Below are positions 18,451-28,720 of a stretch of 64,000 nt of DNA, piece by piece (the first letter of the stretch is position 1; every line of letters starts with the position of its first letter). Below the pieces are notes generated by a model, which saw only the letters and a program-made list of their open reading frames with translations, had not been told where the DNA came from and made no database searches. Source of the DNA: an uncultured Lentisphaerota bacterium (lineage in GTDB: Bacteria > Verrucomicrobiota > Kiritimatiellia > CAIQIC01); assembly GCA_903896925.1 (NCBI GenBank), contig CAITZM010000115.1, forward strand, positions 1-64,000, given 5' to 3'. The translations under genes and the position numbers were made by a program.

Positions 18451-18561
18451 TTTTCCAGGGCTTGCCCCTTCAACAGAAGGGTTTCCAAGACTTGGAAAAG
18501 GTAAGCGCGATCTTTTCCAAGGGTTGGAAAAATCGTGAACTGATTTTCCAAGGCTGGAAAC
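18451..18561. repeat. Array of four TTTCCAAG..TTGGAAA palindromes, ~31 bp period, abutting pheS
   Basis: Copies begin (aligned on TTTCC) at 18452, 18482, 18514 and 18545, offsets 30, 32 and 31. The first has only its left arm intact. The last ends two bases before the pheS ATG, so its right arm (CTGGAAA) supplies the only purine-rich sequence near the start. The spacers differ from each other. This is the largest array of the family in the window. Confidence 0.8.
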
Positions 18562-18562
18562 T

Positions 18563-19582
18563 ATGAACGCAACCGAAATTGCCACCGTCAAGGCCGAGGC
18601 GCTCGCCGAGGCGCAGGGCGCGGCCGACGCCGCCGCGCTGGAGGCCGTCCGCATCAAATGGCTCGGACGCAGCGGCCAGTTGCCCGCTATCATGAAAACA
18701 CTCGGCACACTCGTGCCCGACGAACGCCGCGAGGCGGGGCGCGTCGCCAACGAGCTCAAGAACGAATTGACCACTGCGCTCGACGAGCGCAAGGCGGCGT
18801 TCGAGGCCGCGACCGCGCGCACCTCCGCCAGCGCCTTCGACGCCACCCTGCCCGGCCGCTGGCGCGCGCTCGGCTCGCTCCACCCCATCACGCAGGTCAT
18901 CGAGCGCGCCACCGCGATCTTCCGCACCATGGGCTTCACCGTCGCCACCGGCCCGGACATCGAGACGGTCTTCAACAACTTCACCGCGCTCAACACGCCG
19001 GAGAGCCATCCCTCGCGCTCGCCGAGCGACACGTTCTACCTCAAGGACGACCAGATCCTCCGCACGCAGACCTCGCCGGTGCAGATCCGCGTCATGCTCA
19101 ACCAGAAGCCGCCGATCCGCATCATCGCCCCCGGCCGCTGCTACCGCCGGGACACGACCGATGCGACGCACAGCGCGAACTTCCACCAGATCGAGGGGCT
19201 CTACGTGGACCGCCAGGTCTCGCTCGCCGACCTCAAGGGCGACGTGAGCCATTTCGCCAAGCAGATGATGGGGCCGGACGTGAAGGTCCGCTTCCGGCCG
19301 CACTTCTTCCCGTTCACCGAGCCGAGCGTGGAATACGATTTCTCCTGCCACGTCTGCGGGGGCAAAGGCTGCCGCGTCTGCAAACACAGCGGCTGGATCG
19401 AGATCTCCGGGGCGGGGCTGGTCAATCCGCGCGTCTTCGAGCAGGTGGGCATCGACGCCAACGCATGGCAGGGCTACGCCTTCGGCATGGGCGTCGAGCG
19501 CATTGCGATGATCCTCTTCGGCATCGGCGACATCCGTAACCTCTACGAGAATGACGCCCGCTTCCTTGCGCAGTTTGGTTGA
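18563..19582 (+). CDS. pheS: Phenylalanyl-tRNA synthetase alpha subunit
   Basis: 339 residues. Class II motifs are present: motif 2 around VRFRPHFFPFTEPSVEYDF and motif 3 GYAFGMGVERIAMILFGIGD; the N-terminal coiled-coil is intact. A four-cysteine cluster (CHVCGGKGCRVCKHSGW) sits in the loop after motif 2, as in many bacterial PheS. It charges tRNA-Phe together with PheT, which is not downstream here, so pheS and pheT are split or pheT is elsewhere. Its start lies directly after a palindrome array instead of a normal ribosome-binding site. Confidence 0.97.
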   Translation: MNATEIATVKAEALAEAQGAADAAALEAVRIKWLGRSGQLPAIMKTLGTLVPDERREAGRVANELKNELTTALDERKAAFEAATARTSASAFDATLPGRWRALGSLHPITQVIERATAIFRTMGFTVATGPDIETVFNNFTALNTPESHPSRSPSDTFYLKDDQILRTQTSPVQIRVMLNQKPPIRIIAPGRCYRRDTTDATHSANFHQIEGLYVDRQVSLADLKGDVSHFAKQMMGPDVKVRFRPHFFPFTEPSVEYDFSCHVCGGKGCRVCKHSGWIEISGAGLVNPRVFEQVGIDANAWQGYAFGMGVERIAMILFGIGDIRNLYENDARFLAQFG

Positions 19583-19787
19583 GCGCGTCGAAGAAGTCAC
19601 CTCCTTGTGCAACGCCAGCCAACCCCTGCCGCCGCTGCACCGCCACGCCTCGTCCCGCTGCCGGTTCGCAATCCAAAGCCCATGCTGAATTGAACCTTCA
19701 GACAGGGCAACACCACCTTCATTCCATTACGCAGAACAACACTTGCCCCACACCCGTGCGACCCGCCTTGCGACCTGAAGGAGAAAA

Positions 19788-21311
19788 TTGAAAAAGAACA
19801 TGCGAAGGTCTGTCGTTCAATGCGTCACCGGCAGTTTCGCCATCAGTGTGCTGCTGGGGGCAGCTCAGGCGCTTGATGCGCCTGTAAACACACGAGTGCC
19901 AAGCGGTACACAAGGCTCGTCTGCCTGGACGCCCAAGCCGGGCCTGCCGGCGCAGCCGGCCATCGCGCCGGGTTTCTGGGCGACGAACGGGTTCGCCGAC
20001 TTCTATACGCAACGCAAAAACTGGGACGAGTCCGGCGTTATAGGATTCGTCGAATGCGACCCGAAGCTGCCGCGCATCCTGCTGATCGGCGATTCCATCT
20101 CGATGGGCTACACGCTGGACGTGCGGCAGTTGTTCAAGGGCAAGGCCAACGTCTACCGGATCCACGGCAACGGCGGCGACATGACCCGCTTCCTCGCCAA
20201 CTACGCGCGCTATCTCGGCGCGGGAACCAATTGGGATCTGATTCATTTCAACTGGGGCCTGCACGACATCGTCCGGCAGGACGCGACGAAGGCCTACAAC
20301 AGCGCCGCCCAGCCGCGGTTCACCGAGGCGGAATATGTCCAGCATCTCGAACAATGCGTGGCGATCCTGAAATCCACCGGCGCGCATCTGGTGTGGGCCT
20401 CCACCACCCCGGTGCCACCGCAGTCCGCGGGCCGGGTCACCGGCGACGAGGTCGCGCGCAATGCCCTCGCCGCCACAATCATGCAGCGGGAAGGCATCGC
20501 GGTTGACGACCTCTATACGCTGATGAAAACCAACGAGCATCTGCACGCCGGCCCGGGCAATGTGCATTTCACAGGCGGCGGTTACCTGGTGCAGGCCCGG
20601 CAGATCGCCCAGGTGATCGAAAAGAAACTCGGCATCACGGCGAATGTCGTCGCGACCAACGGAACGGCGGCGCGGCTCGTCAACCATTGGCGTTTCAACA
20701 ACAACTTCCGCGACGAGATGACGAAGGTCGAAAGCAAGCCGGCCGATGCGAGGTCGTTCGCGTTTGTGCCCGGCCAGCTCAGCCCCTGCCTCCAGCTCAA
20801 GAACAAAGGCGTGAGCCTCGGCGCCCAGGCCGGCCCGCTGAAAAGTTTTTCTGTGACGCTGTGGTTCAAGGCGGACCAGTTCGAGCGGCCCATGACCCTG
20901 ATCGGGAAAACCGGCGCCAGCACCAACAACGCCGGCTGGCAGATTTCGCTGCGACATTCAGCCAAGACCGAAGGCGAAGGTGCTACCGGCGGCATCTGGT
21001 TCATGATCGGGAACCCTGCCACGAGGAAAACTCAGAACCTGCGTTTTGACCGTCCGGCCTTCACGGTGGGCAAGTGGCACCATCTCGCGTGCACCTTCGA
21101 GGGAGAAAGCGGCACGGCGGAGATGTATGTGGATGGCGTCCAGCTGACGCGCGCCACCGGCATCGCGCAAAGCGCGCAGGATCCGGCGAGCGAACTGAAG
21201 CTCGGCAACAACCGCTACGGCTTCAGCGGCTGCCTGGACGAACTGCAGATCTGGGACGGCCCGCTCACCGGCAGCCAGATCAAGGAACTGGCGAATCAAG
21301 AGGGCGGCTGA
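19788..21311 (+). CDS. Secreted SGNH/GDSL hydrolase with LamG-like domain
   Basis: 507 residues. A signal peptide (MKKNMRRSVVQ..., cleavage near QALDA) precedes an SGNH hydrolase domain (~90-275): block I ILLIGDSISMGY with Ser103, the block II glycine region GNGGDM, block III-like WGLHDIV and a block V-like NVHFTGGGY with His260. The Asp usually three residues before that His is Gly here. Residues ~295-500 form a LamG/concanavalin-like sandwich (FSVTLWFKAD, KWHHLACTFEGESGTAEMYV). A TTG start with AAGGAG four bases upstream is preferred; an ATG at 19800 is possible. It probably deacylates an extracellular glycan. Confidence 0.82.
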   Translation: MKKNMRRSVVQCVTGSFAISVLLGAAQALDAPVNTRVPSGTQGSSAWTPKPGLPAQPAIAPGFWATNGFADFYTQRKNWDESGVIGFVECDPKLPRILLIGDSISMGYTLDVRQLFKGKANVYRIHGNGGDMTRFLANYARYLGAGTNWDLIHFNWGLHDIVRQDATKAYNSAAQPRFTEAEYVQHLEQCVAILKSTGAHLVWASTTPVPPQSAGRVTGDEVARNALAATIMQREGIAVDDLYTLMKTNEHLHAGPGNVHFTGGGYLVQARQIAQVIEKKLGITANVVATNGTAARLVNHWRFNNNFRDEMTKVESKPADARSFAFVPGQLSPCLQLKNKGVSLGAQAGPLKSFSVTLWFKADQFERPMTLIGKTGASTNNAGWQISLRHSAKTEGEGATGGIWFMIGNPATRKTQNLRFDRPAFTVGKWHHLACTFEGESGTAEMYVDGVQLTRATGIAQSAQDPASELKLGNNRYGFSGCLDELQIWDGPLTGSQIKELANQEGG

Positions 21312-21642
21312 CGAAGGCGTGCCTGATCGCCAGCAGCGGCTGCTGGTGCGCGTCGAGCAACTCGAATTCGGCGAGCGAGGCGAAGGGCTCGCCCGGCTTC
21401 TGCGCGTCGAGCGCCTGCAGGCAGACATAGCGCCCGCTCGCGGGCTTGAACGCGGCTCCCTGCGCGGCGCTACCCGCCGCACAGACACCTTCCGCGATCA
21501 GTTCGCCGGGAGCGGGAGCGAAAGGTGCGGTGGCAGGCGCGACGTCCACGCGGTGGAATTTCCAGTGGTGGTTAAATTCGACGTCAGCGCCGTGCGCGAT
21601 GCAGGCGGCCGCGACGCACGCGGCCAGGATCCGGGGGTGCAT
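21280..21642 (-). CDS. Small secreted protein, probably a truncated carbohydrate-binding fragment
   Basis: 120 residues: a signal peptide (MHPRILAACVAAACIAHGA), then FNHHWKFHRVDV, which resembles the start of secreted glycosidases. A strand-rich segment with SGRYVCLQALDAQKPGEPF and SLAEFELLDA follows, as in discoidin (F5/8 type C) domains. It stops abruptly and overlaps the 3' end of the convergent SGNH gene by 32 bases. It begins three bases after the stop of the upstream hybrid kinase, so it is cotranscribed. It may be a decayed glycosidase start retained as a short exported protein. Confidence 0.5.
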   Translation of the reverse strand: MHPRILAACVAAACIAHGADVEFNHHWKFHRVDVAPATAPFAPAPGELIAEGVCAAGSAAQGAAFKPASGRYVCLQALDAQKPGEPFASLAEFELLDAHQQPLLAIRHAFVSRPLDSPVP

Positions 21643-21645
21643 GGT

Positions 21646-24600
21646 TCAGGCTTTCTGCGGCGGCGCGTGCAGCACTTCGTGGAGGGTACGCAGCAGCGTG
21701 GCCACAGGATAGGGCTTGGGAATGAAGCGCAGGCCGCGGGCCTGGATGGCGGGCCAGCGGGAGCGTTCGTCGGTATAACCGCTGGCCATCAGCACGCGCA
21801 GGCCGGGCTGCAGGGCCAGCAACTGCTCGACGAGGTCGAGGCCGTTGCCATCGGGCAGGACCACATCGCTCAGCAGCAGCTCGAACGGGGCGTCCGCAGC
21901 GGCATAGAGCTGCAGCGCCTCGCCGACGGACGCCGCGGCGATGACGGTATAATTGTTCTGGCGCAGGATGCGCAGCGCGAGTTCGCGGACGCCCGGCTCA
22001 TCCTCGACAAGCAGGATGCGCTGGCCGTCGCCCGACTGGATCGGCTCGTTGACCACCGGCGCGGGCGCCGTCACCGCCGTATCCGCGCTGGCGCACGAGG
22101 GGAGATAGACCTTGAATGTGCACCCTGCGCCCTGCTCGCTGTAGACGTGGACCCAGCCACCGTGCTGCTGCGCCAGGCCGTAGACGGTGGCGAGGCCGAG
22201 GCCAGTGCCGACGTGCTTCGCCTTCGTCGTGAAGAACGGCTCGAAGATATGCGCCATGACCTCCGGCGCGATACCCACACCCGTGTCTGCGACCGCCAGC
22301 ACGACAAAGCGCCCGGGCCGCACATCCGGCCAGGCGCCGACATCGCGCGCGTCGAGGATGGCATTGAAGGTGGAGATGGTCACGCGGCCACCCTTGGGCA
22401 TGGCATCGCGGGCGTTGACGAGCAGGTTCATCAGCACCTGGTCGAGCTGGCCGGGATCGGCCCGGACGCGCTCGATGTCCGGCGCCAGGTCCAGCGTGAA
22501 GACGATATCCTCGCCAAAGAGCCGCTGATACATCTTGTGGCCATCGGCGATCAAGCGGTTGAGGTCGAGCACCTGCATCTCGAGCGCCTGGCGACGGCCG
22601 AAGGCCATGAGCTGGCGTGTGAGGTTGGCCGCGGCGTAGGCGGCCTTGCGGATCTCCTCGATGTCGGCGCGCCGCTCGTCCTCCTCCGGCATGGTGCGGC
22701 GCAACAGGTCGCTGAAGCCGAGGATGCCCTGCAGCTGGTTGTTGAAGTCGTGCGCGATGCCCGCCGCGAGGCGCCCGATGCTCTCCATCTTCTGCGCCTG
22801 GAGGAACTGCTGGAGCAGCGCGCGCTGCTCGGTGACGTCCTGCATGATCTCGATAAAATGAGTGACCTCGCCCGCACCGTTGCGGACCGGTGTGACGGTG
22901 GTCGCATCGGTGAAGAGCCGGCCATCCTTGCGGCGGTTGACGAGTTCGCCGCTCCAGACCGAGCCCGTGCGGAAGGCCTCCGCGATCTGGGCCTGAACCT
23001 CCGGGGTCTGCTGCTCGGAACGGAGCAGGTCCAGCGTCCGGCCCTGCACCTCGCGCAGCTCGTAGCCGGTCATCGCACTGAATGCGGCGTTGGCCCAGAT
23101 GATCTTGCCGGCGCGGTCGGTGATGACGATGCCGTTGGCGGCGGCGGACAAGGCGGCGCCCTGCAGGCGCAGCTGCTCCTCGTCGTATTTCTGCGCGGTG
23201 ATGTCGGTGGCGAAGAAGGCGAAGCGGCCCGGTTCGGAGGTGAACAGGGCGACGTCGAGCTGGATGCCCAAGGGCGTGAAGAGCTGCTCATAGCGTTGCG
23301 GCTGGCCGTTGGCCACAACCTCCGCCGCGCGCTCCAGCGACAGCGGCGCAGCGCCGAACACGCGCAGCCCCAGCTGGCCGATCACCTCCTCGCGCGTCTT
23401 GCCCAGGAGGCGCAGGAGGCTGGCGTTGCAGTCCACGATGCAAAAGTTTACCGCCTTGCCCGAGGCATCGCTGACCAGTTCGCCGATCAGCATGTACGCG
23501 GTCATCGAGTCGTAGATGTTGCGCAGGCGCTTTTCGTTCTCCTGCAGCTCGCGCTCGGCCCGCACCTGGGCGGTGATGTCGCGCACGATGGCAAAATTCC
23601 GCTGCGCGCCCTGGACGGAGAGCGGCGAGAGCGCCACCTCGACATCGCGCACGCGCCCGTCGCTCAGGCGGTGCCGGCTGCGATAGGTGACCGGACCGTG
23701 CGCGAGCCGGTCCAGGAGTCCGGCGTGTTGCTCCGCGGTCAACTGGCTGAAGTTGGCGACGCGCATACCGGCCCACTGCGCCTGGGTATATCCGTAGAAG
23801 GCGCTGGCGGCGGGGTTGGCCTCTTCGACACAGCCGGTGTCCGGATTCAACAGCAGCATGACCGAGGCATTGCCCTCGATCAGCCCGCGATAGCGCTGCT
23901 CCGACTGCGCCAGCCAGTCAGCCAGCAGTTGCAACCGTTGCACGACGATGAACGCCCCGATGATCATGAACATCAACATCATCTGCACGAGAATCGGCCA
24001 CATGCGGCGGCCGGCGATGCGCACCGCCCAGTCCTCCCGCGTCATGTCCAGCCCCACCACCAACCGCCGCTGCCCAGGGGCCACCTTGACCGGCGCCAAC
24101 GCGCTGATCCACTGCCCCCATTGGTCGGACACCGGGCCTTCCGTTGCCGACACCCCGTTGAGGAACACGTTGCGGAATGTTTCCGTCGCTGCGGGATAGA
24201 GATCGCCGGGCAGCGAGATGTCCTTGGAGCCGGGCGGCTCGGAATCGGCCAGGAACATGATTTCATTGCTGCTGTTGAGCCCGGCCACATAGTAGAAGCG
24301 CGCGCGGTCATCTTCGCGGCGCAGGGCCATGAGCTGCGATTTGATCACCTGATAATCCGGACTCGCCAGGTCGGCGTGCGTGCCGGTCAGCCGCTCCAGA
24401 TGTTCCCTGTCGAGCGCGGAGGCGAGCATGCGGGCGCGCCACAGCAGGTCCGCGCGCAGGCGGCCATCCTCCACCTGGCCCAGTTCGTAGGTGACAAACC
24501 ACCCCGCGATGAGCATCGCGCTCACCATGGGGATGCCGTAGCGCAGATAGTGCCACCAGACCAGACGACCCTTGCGCGCCAGGGCCTCTTCCTGCCCGCG

Positions 24601-25263
24601 GCGGTACTGCCACCACAGCAAGACCGCCACGAAGGACACGCAGAGGCCGCGCCAGAGTTGCGCCGGCAACCCGGTCAGCGACGCCAGCTGGGTCTCGTTC
24701 AGGAACGAGGCCGGCGGCCACGGCGCAAACGACGGGATGAGGCCGATGAGCAAGCCATACACGGCAAAGCAGCACGCCGCCGCGAGCAGCTGCTGCCGCT
24801 GCCGGCCCGTGTACGTTTCGGCATGACGCACGAGGGCCCATGTCGCCAAAACCCCGGCAGGGAAACCGAGGGCATAGCGCACAACAGCCTGAAAGGTCAT
24901 GATCCCGCTGCCGGCATAGAGCGTCACCAAGGTCAGCGGCAGCAGATGCAGCCACAGCCCCGGGCAGCGGCGTGACGTCGCAGCCAGGCTGGCGCGGCCG
25001 AATTCCAGCAGACACAGGAACGAAATCGTGCGGATGAGCAGGCGCAGGGTCGAACCGGCCGGCCACTGGAGGCCATACATCAACCCCTCCAGCCACAAGT
25101 TCGCGCCATGAACGAGGCCGAACAACGCCAGCCAACCCCACTTCGGCGTGCCCACGCGCTGCCGCTGCAGCGACCAGGCGGCAATAGCCAGAAAGAAAAA
25201 CGCCAAACCGTAGCCGACGTAGATATAATCCATCTGGGAGTTCAACCAGGCACTCATCGGCAC
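21646..25263 (-). CDS. Hybrid sensor histidine kinase, 7TM plus Cache-like sensor, PAS repeats and receiver
   Basis: 1,205 residues. About seven N-terminal membrane helices (~10-235) are followed by a periplasmic segment (~240-420), a further helix, three PAS-type modules (~450-815), and HisKA with His838 in [14 protein letters not shown]. HATPase_c follows with [19 protein letters not shown] and [13 protein letters not shown], then a receiver with phospho-acceptor Asp1133 in [13 protein letters not shown]. The HDFNN kinase type is common in environmental bacteria. Its start overlaps the stop of the upstream kinase by 10 bases, so the two are coupled. No DNA-binding regulator is adjacent. Confidence 0.92.
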   Translation of the reverse strand: MPMSAWLNSQMDYIYVGYGLAFFFLAIAAWSLQRQRVGTPKWGWLALFGLVHGANLWLEGLMYGLQWPAGSTLRLLIRTISFLCLLEFGRASLAATSRRCPGLWLHLLPLTLVTLYAGSGIMTFQAVVRYALGFPAGVLATWALVRHAETYTGRQRQQLLAAACCFAVYGLLIGLIPSFAPWPPASFLNETQLASLTGLPAQLWRGLCVSFVAVLLWWQYRRGQEEALARKGRLVWWHYLRYGIPMVSAMLIAGWFVTYELGQVEDGRLRADLLWRARMLASALDREHLERLTGTHADLASPDYQVIKSQLMALRREDDRARFYYVAGLNSSNEIMFLADSEPPGSKDISLPGDLYPAATETFRNVFLNGVSATEGPVSDQWGQWISALAPVKVAPGQRRLVVGLDMTREDWAVRIAGRRMWPILVQMMLMFMIIGAFIVVQRLQLLADWLAQSEQRYRGLIEGNASVMLLLNPDTGCVEEANPAASAFYGYTQAQWAGMRVANFSQLTAEQHAGLLDRLAHGPVTYRSRHRLSDGRVRDVEVALSPLSVQGAQRNFAIVRDITAQVRAERELQENEKRLRNIYDSMTAYMLIGELVSDASGKAVNFCIVDCNASLLRLLGKTREEVIGQLGLRVFGAAPLSLERAAEVVANGQPQRYEQLFTPLGIQLDVALFTSEPGRFAFFATDITAQKYDEEQLRLQGAALSAAANGIVITDRAGKIIWANAAFSAMTGYELREVQGRTLDLLRSEQQTPEVQAQIAEAFRTGSVWSGELVNRRKDGRLFTDATTVTPVRNGAGEVTHFIEIMQDVTEQRALLQQFLQAQKMESIGRLAAGIAHDFNNQLQGILGFSDLLRRTMPEEDERRADIEEIRKAAYAAANLTRQLMAFGRRQALEMQVLDLNRLIADGHKMYQRLFGEDIVFTLDLAPDIERVRADPGQLDQVLMNLLVNARDAMPKGGRVTISTFNAILDARDVGAWPDVRPGRFVVLAVADTGVGIAPEVMAHIFEPFFTTKAKHVGTGLGLATVYGLAQQHGGWVHVYSEQGAGCTFKVYLPSCASADTAVTAPAPVVNEPIQSGDGQRILLVEDEPGVRELALRILRQNNYTVIAAASVGEALQLYAAADAPFELLLSDVVLPDGNGLDLVEQLLALQPGLRVLMASGYTDERSRWPAIQARGLRFIPKPYPVATLLRTLHEVLHAPPQKA

Positions 25264-28200
25264 CCGCCTTGTGCACGTGCCACCGCGGTGGTCAGGAGTT
25301 GGATGAGTTCGCCGGCGGGATAGGGTTTCTGGAGGAAATGGTAGCCGCGTTGCGCAATCAAAGGCCAGCGCGCGCGTTCATCGGTGTAACCGCTGGACAG
25401 AATGATGACAGGCCGCGCTCCGCCCGTCGCGCACCGCTCGACAAAGTCCAGCCCATTGCCATCCGGCAACACCACATCGCTCAAAATGACATCGAAGCGG
25501 CCCTGCTCCTGCCGCCAGAGCGCATCCGCCTCGGCCACGATGCGCGCCGGGAAGACCACGCAGTCGCGCTTGCGCAGGATGCGGCAGGCGAGGTTGCGGA
25601 CGCCATCCTCGTCCTCCAGCAACAGGATCCGGAGACCTGCAAAGCTGGCGGTGGCGGCGGTCACCGGCAAGGCCGGCGCGCTGGCCGGCAGCGCAGGCAA
25701 GTAGAGCTTGAGCGTGGTGCCACGACCATGCTGGCTGTAGACATGGATCCAGCCGTCGTGCTGCTTGATGATGCCGTAGGCCATGGCCAGGCCGAGGCCG
25801 GTGCCCTGCCCCGTGGGCTTGGTGGTGAAGAAAGGTTCGAAGATGTGCGCGCGCACATCGGTGCTCATGCCGCGACCGGTGTCGGAGAGAGCGCAGCAGA
25901 CAAACGGGCCGGGCCGCACGTCGGGATGCAGCCGCACATCCTCCTCGAGGAACGTGACGTTGCGCGTGGAGAGGGTGAGGCGGCCGCCCTGCGGCATGGC
26001 CTCGCGCGCATTGGTGGCCAGGTTGAGCAGGATCTGCTGGATCTGCCCCTGGTCCACCTTGACCGGCCAGAGGTCCGCCGCCAATTCGGTCTGGACCTCC
26101 ACCGTTTCGCCGAGGACGCGCTTGAGCACCTCCCGCTCGTCGCGGATGAGGGTGTTGAGGTCGGTGATGGTCGGCTGGATCATCTGCTTGCGGCTGAAGG
26201 CCAGCAGCCGGTTGGTCAGGTCGCGCGCGCGCTGGGCGGCGGCCTGGATTTCGCGCACGTCGCGCCGGTGCTTCTCGTCCACCGTCAGGTCGCCGACGAG
26301 CAGTTCGGCAAAGCCGAGGATGACCTGCAGGAGGTTGTTGAAATCGTGGGCGATGCCGCCGGCGAGCCGGCCGATGGACTCCAACTTCTGGGCCTGCTGG
26401 AGCTTCTCGGTAAGCAGGCGGTGCTCCGTCACGTCGATCAGCAAGCTCTGCGCCTGCTTGATGGCGCCGGCGCCGTCGCTGGCCACCCGTGTGTGGTCCT
26501 CGACCCAACGGACCTCCCCCGCGTTCGTCAGCAGGCGATAGGCCAGCATGAATTCCGGAGCGCGGGCGGTCAGCTGCTGATGCACTTCCGCGCGGACGCG
26601 CGCACGGTCGTCGGGATGGATCCAAGGCAGCTCGGCCTGGCCGCACAGATCCTCGGCGTAGTAGCCCCAGCGGCGGACGTTGTCGGAGACATATTCCAGC
26701 GGCGAATCCAGCCCGCTCCGGTGCAGGCACACGATGGCGGGGCTGCGGTTGATCGCCAGCTCCAGGCCCACGCTGCGCTCGAAGGCGGACTGCAGCTTGT
26801 CGCTCAGCTGCCGGAGGGCGGTGATATCGTGACCGATGCCGATGATACCGATCACGGCGCCGTCGCGATCGCGCAACGGCAGCTTGGTGGTGGAGAGCCA
26901 CGCGGTCTCACCACCGGGCCAGAGCACCTGTTCCTCCTGGGCCACCAGCGGCTGTCCGGAGAGCATGACGCCCCGCTCGTCGTTCGTGAACTTCTCGGAG
27001 AGCTCCGCGGGGAAGAAAGCCTGATCGGTCCAGCCCTGCAGGTCGGCCGGCGTGGCCACATTGAGATGCCGGGCGGTGCTGGCATTGGCCAGCAGGAAAC
27101 GGTGCTGCGCATCCTTGATATAGATGAGATCGGGCAAGGCGTTGATCAAGGTCAACAGCAGTTGCCGTTGTTTTTCCAGGTCGGCCTCGGCGTCCCGCCG
27201 CTGGGTGATATCGCGGATGACAGACACGACAGCGGGCTGTCCATGGAAAGTCGTCAACCGCGCATTCAACTCCACAGGCATCCGCGAGCCATCTTTCCGG
27301 CGATGCACCGTCTCGAAAATGTTCTGCCCCGTTGCGATGACCGTCTTGATGAATCCGGCGACATGCTCGAGCTCTTCGGGCACCACCAGGTGTTTGGTTC
27401 CCAGCCGAAGGATTTCCTCCTGCTTATAACCATAAACGCTCAAGGCGATGGCATTGGCCATCAGGATATCGCCCTCCAAATTCTTCACGAACACGACATC
27501 GGCCACATGGTCAAACAGCTGGTGGAATTCCTCCGCCCATTCGCCTTCCCGGCGCACGGTATGCAGCCAGGCGTTGAGCGCCAGCAGGCCCAACAACAGG
27601 CCCGCCCCCAGGATGCCGGCCACCATGGCCCACCAGGTCGGCTGGACGATGTGGTCCGCTTCCGCCAGCACCTCCCGGCGATCCAGCTTGGTTACGAGGA
27701 ACCAGGTCGATTTGGGGATCGCCGTCATCGCCGCCAGCACCCGCTCGCCGCGATAGTCCACCCCATCGGCCAGCTCGGTCTGCCCCAACACCGCCTGCGC
27801 GCAGGAGCGCGGACGATCCTTCAGGGGCAGGCGGAGTTGCAAGGCCGCGCCCGCGCGGAAGCGCGGGTCATTGAGGACCAGCGCCTCGTCCTGCTCCTGC
27901 CGGAGCAGCAGGAGCTCGCCCGACACCGACGGGATGGGCCAGGTCTTCAACAGCTTGAACAGGTATTCGTAAGGATTGACGCGGATCAGCAAACTGAACG
28001 GACACGGGTTGGTGCCCGCCGCGATTGAGGGAGAAAACGGCACCGCCAGCACCATGCGGACCGGCAGCGCATTGGTGGTCGTATAGAGGTCCGAGAGCTG
28101 GGGCACACCGGTCTGGCAGGCTTGGGTCAGAGCCTGCTGCGCGGAGGGCGACAGGTCGGCCACATCCGGCTTGATGGACACCACCAGTTCGCCCGCCGCC

Positions 28201-28559
28201 GTCACCAGCGCAGCATCCCCATGGCCGTAGCGCCCCTCCATCTTCTTCATCCACTGGAGGATTTCCTCGCGGCCCGCCAGACGAGCGGGGTCCTGCACCA
28301 GTTTATCCAGCCATTGCGCCACGGCCGGATTGATCACGAGCGTGTTGGCGATGTTCATCCGCACGTCGCGCCACCGCGCCACCTGCTCCGCCTTGAAGTC
28401 CGCTATATGATGCAGGTCATCCAGGGCGCGCAGCAGGGCCGCCGCCCGGGTATGATGAATAAACAGCTGCCCGGCGCCGAGAATCGCCGCCACGAGCAGA
28501 AGAAACAGGGCCGGATAGAGCCACCAAAAACGAACCTTTTTTTTAAGCGTGTCCAGCAC
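25254..28559 (-). CDS. Hybrid sensor histidine kinase, periplasmic sensor, PAS repeats and receiver
   Basis: 1,101 residues from a GTG. A membrane helix (~12-32), a ~270-residue periplasmic sensor and a second helix (~310-330) precede three PAS modules (~345-710). HisKA has His738 in [13 protein letters not shown]; HATPase_c has NAREAMPQGG, LSDTGRGM and GQGTGLGLAMAYG; the receiver has Asp1028 in [12 protein letters not shown]. The C-terminal ~370 residues are closely similar to those of the downstream kinase, while the sensor halves differ, pointing to duplication followed by sensor replacement. No clear Shine-Dalgarno precedes the start. It is first gene of a three-gene unit. Confidence 0.92.
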   Translation of the reverse strand: MLDTLKKKVRFWWLYPALFLLLVAAILGAGQLFIHHTRAAALLRALDDLHHIADFKAEQVARWRDVRMNIANTLVINPAVAQWLDKLVQDPARLAGREEILQWMKKMEGRYGHGDAALVTAAGELVVSIKPDVADLSPSAQQALTQACQTGVPQLSDLYTTTNALPVRMVLAVPFSPSIAAGTNPCPFSLLIRVNPYEYLFKLLKTWPIPSVSGELLLLRQEQDEALVLNDPRFRAGAALQLRLPLKDRPRSCAQAVLGQTELADGVDYRGERVLAAMTAIPKSTWFLVTKLDRREVLAEADHIVQPTWWAMVAGILGAGLLLGLLALNAWLHTVRREGEWAEEFHQLFDHVADVVFVKNLEGDILMANAIALSVYGYKQEEILRLGTKHLVVPEELEHVAGFIKTVIATGQNIFETVHRRKDGSRMPVELNARLTTFHGQPAVVSVIRDITQRRDAEADLEKQRQLLLTLINALPDLIYIKDAQHRFLLANASTARHLNVATPADLQGWTDQAFFPAELSEKFTNDERGVMLSGQPLVAQEEQVLWPGGETAWLSTTKLPLRDRDGAVIGIIGIGHDITALRQLSDKLQSAFERSVGLELAINRSPAIVCLHRSGLDSPLEYVSDNVRRWGYYAEDLCGQAELPWIHPDDRARVRAEVHQQLTARAPEFMLAYRLLTNAGEVRWVEDHTRVASDGAGAIKQAQSLLIDVTEHRLLTEKLQQAQKLESIGRLAGGIAHDFNNLLQVILGFAELLVGDLTVDEKHRRDVREIQAAAQRARDLTNRLLAFSRKQMIQPTITDLNTLIRDEREVLKRVLGETVEVQTELAADLWPVKVDQGQIQQILLNLATNAREAMPQGGRLTLSTRNVTFLEEDVRLHPDVRPGPFVCCALSDTGRGMSTDVRAHIFEPFFTTKPTGQGTGLGLAMAYGIIKQHDGWIHVYSQHGRGTTLKLYLPALPASAPALPVTAATASFAGLRILLLEDEDGVRNLACRILRKRDCVVFPARIVAEADALWRQEQGRFDVILSDVVLPDGNGLDFVERCATGGARPVIILSSGYTDERARWPLIAQRGYHFLQKPYPAGELIQLLTTAVARAQGGCR

Positions 28560-28720
28560 GATTGATGCCCAAGATACTGCGCTGAAAATAGGCGAAGCGC
28601 GGACGAAAGACGATGAAAAAAGAAAAGCGATGAGCAGCCGGCGGGAAACGTTCTCGACAAGGCCGGCCTATTTCTCTTCAATAGGATCGTTAAATGAGTC
28701 CACTGCGAAAGGAACCAGCC

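Noticed and set aside
18451..18561. CRISPR array interpretation of the regularly spaced palindromes
   Set aside because: Repeats are about 18 bp palindromes with 12-14 bp spacers, too short for CRISPR. Copies are imperfect, arrays have two to four units at many loci, and no cas gene is present.
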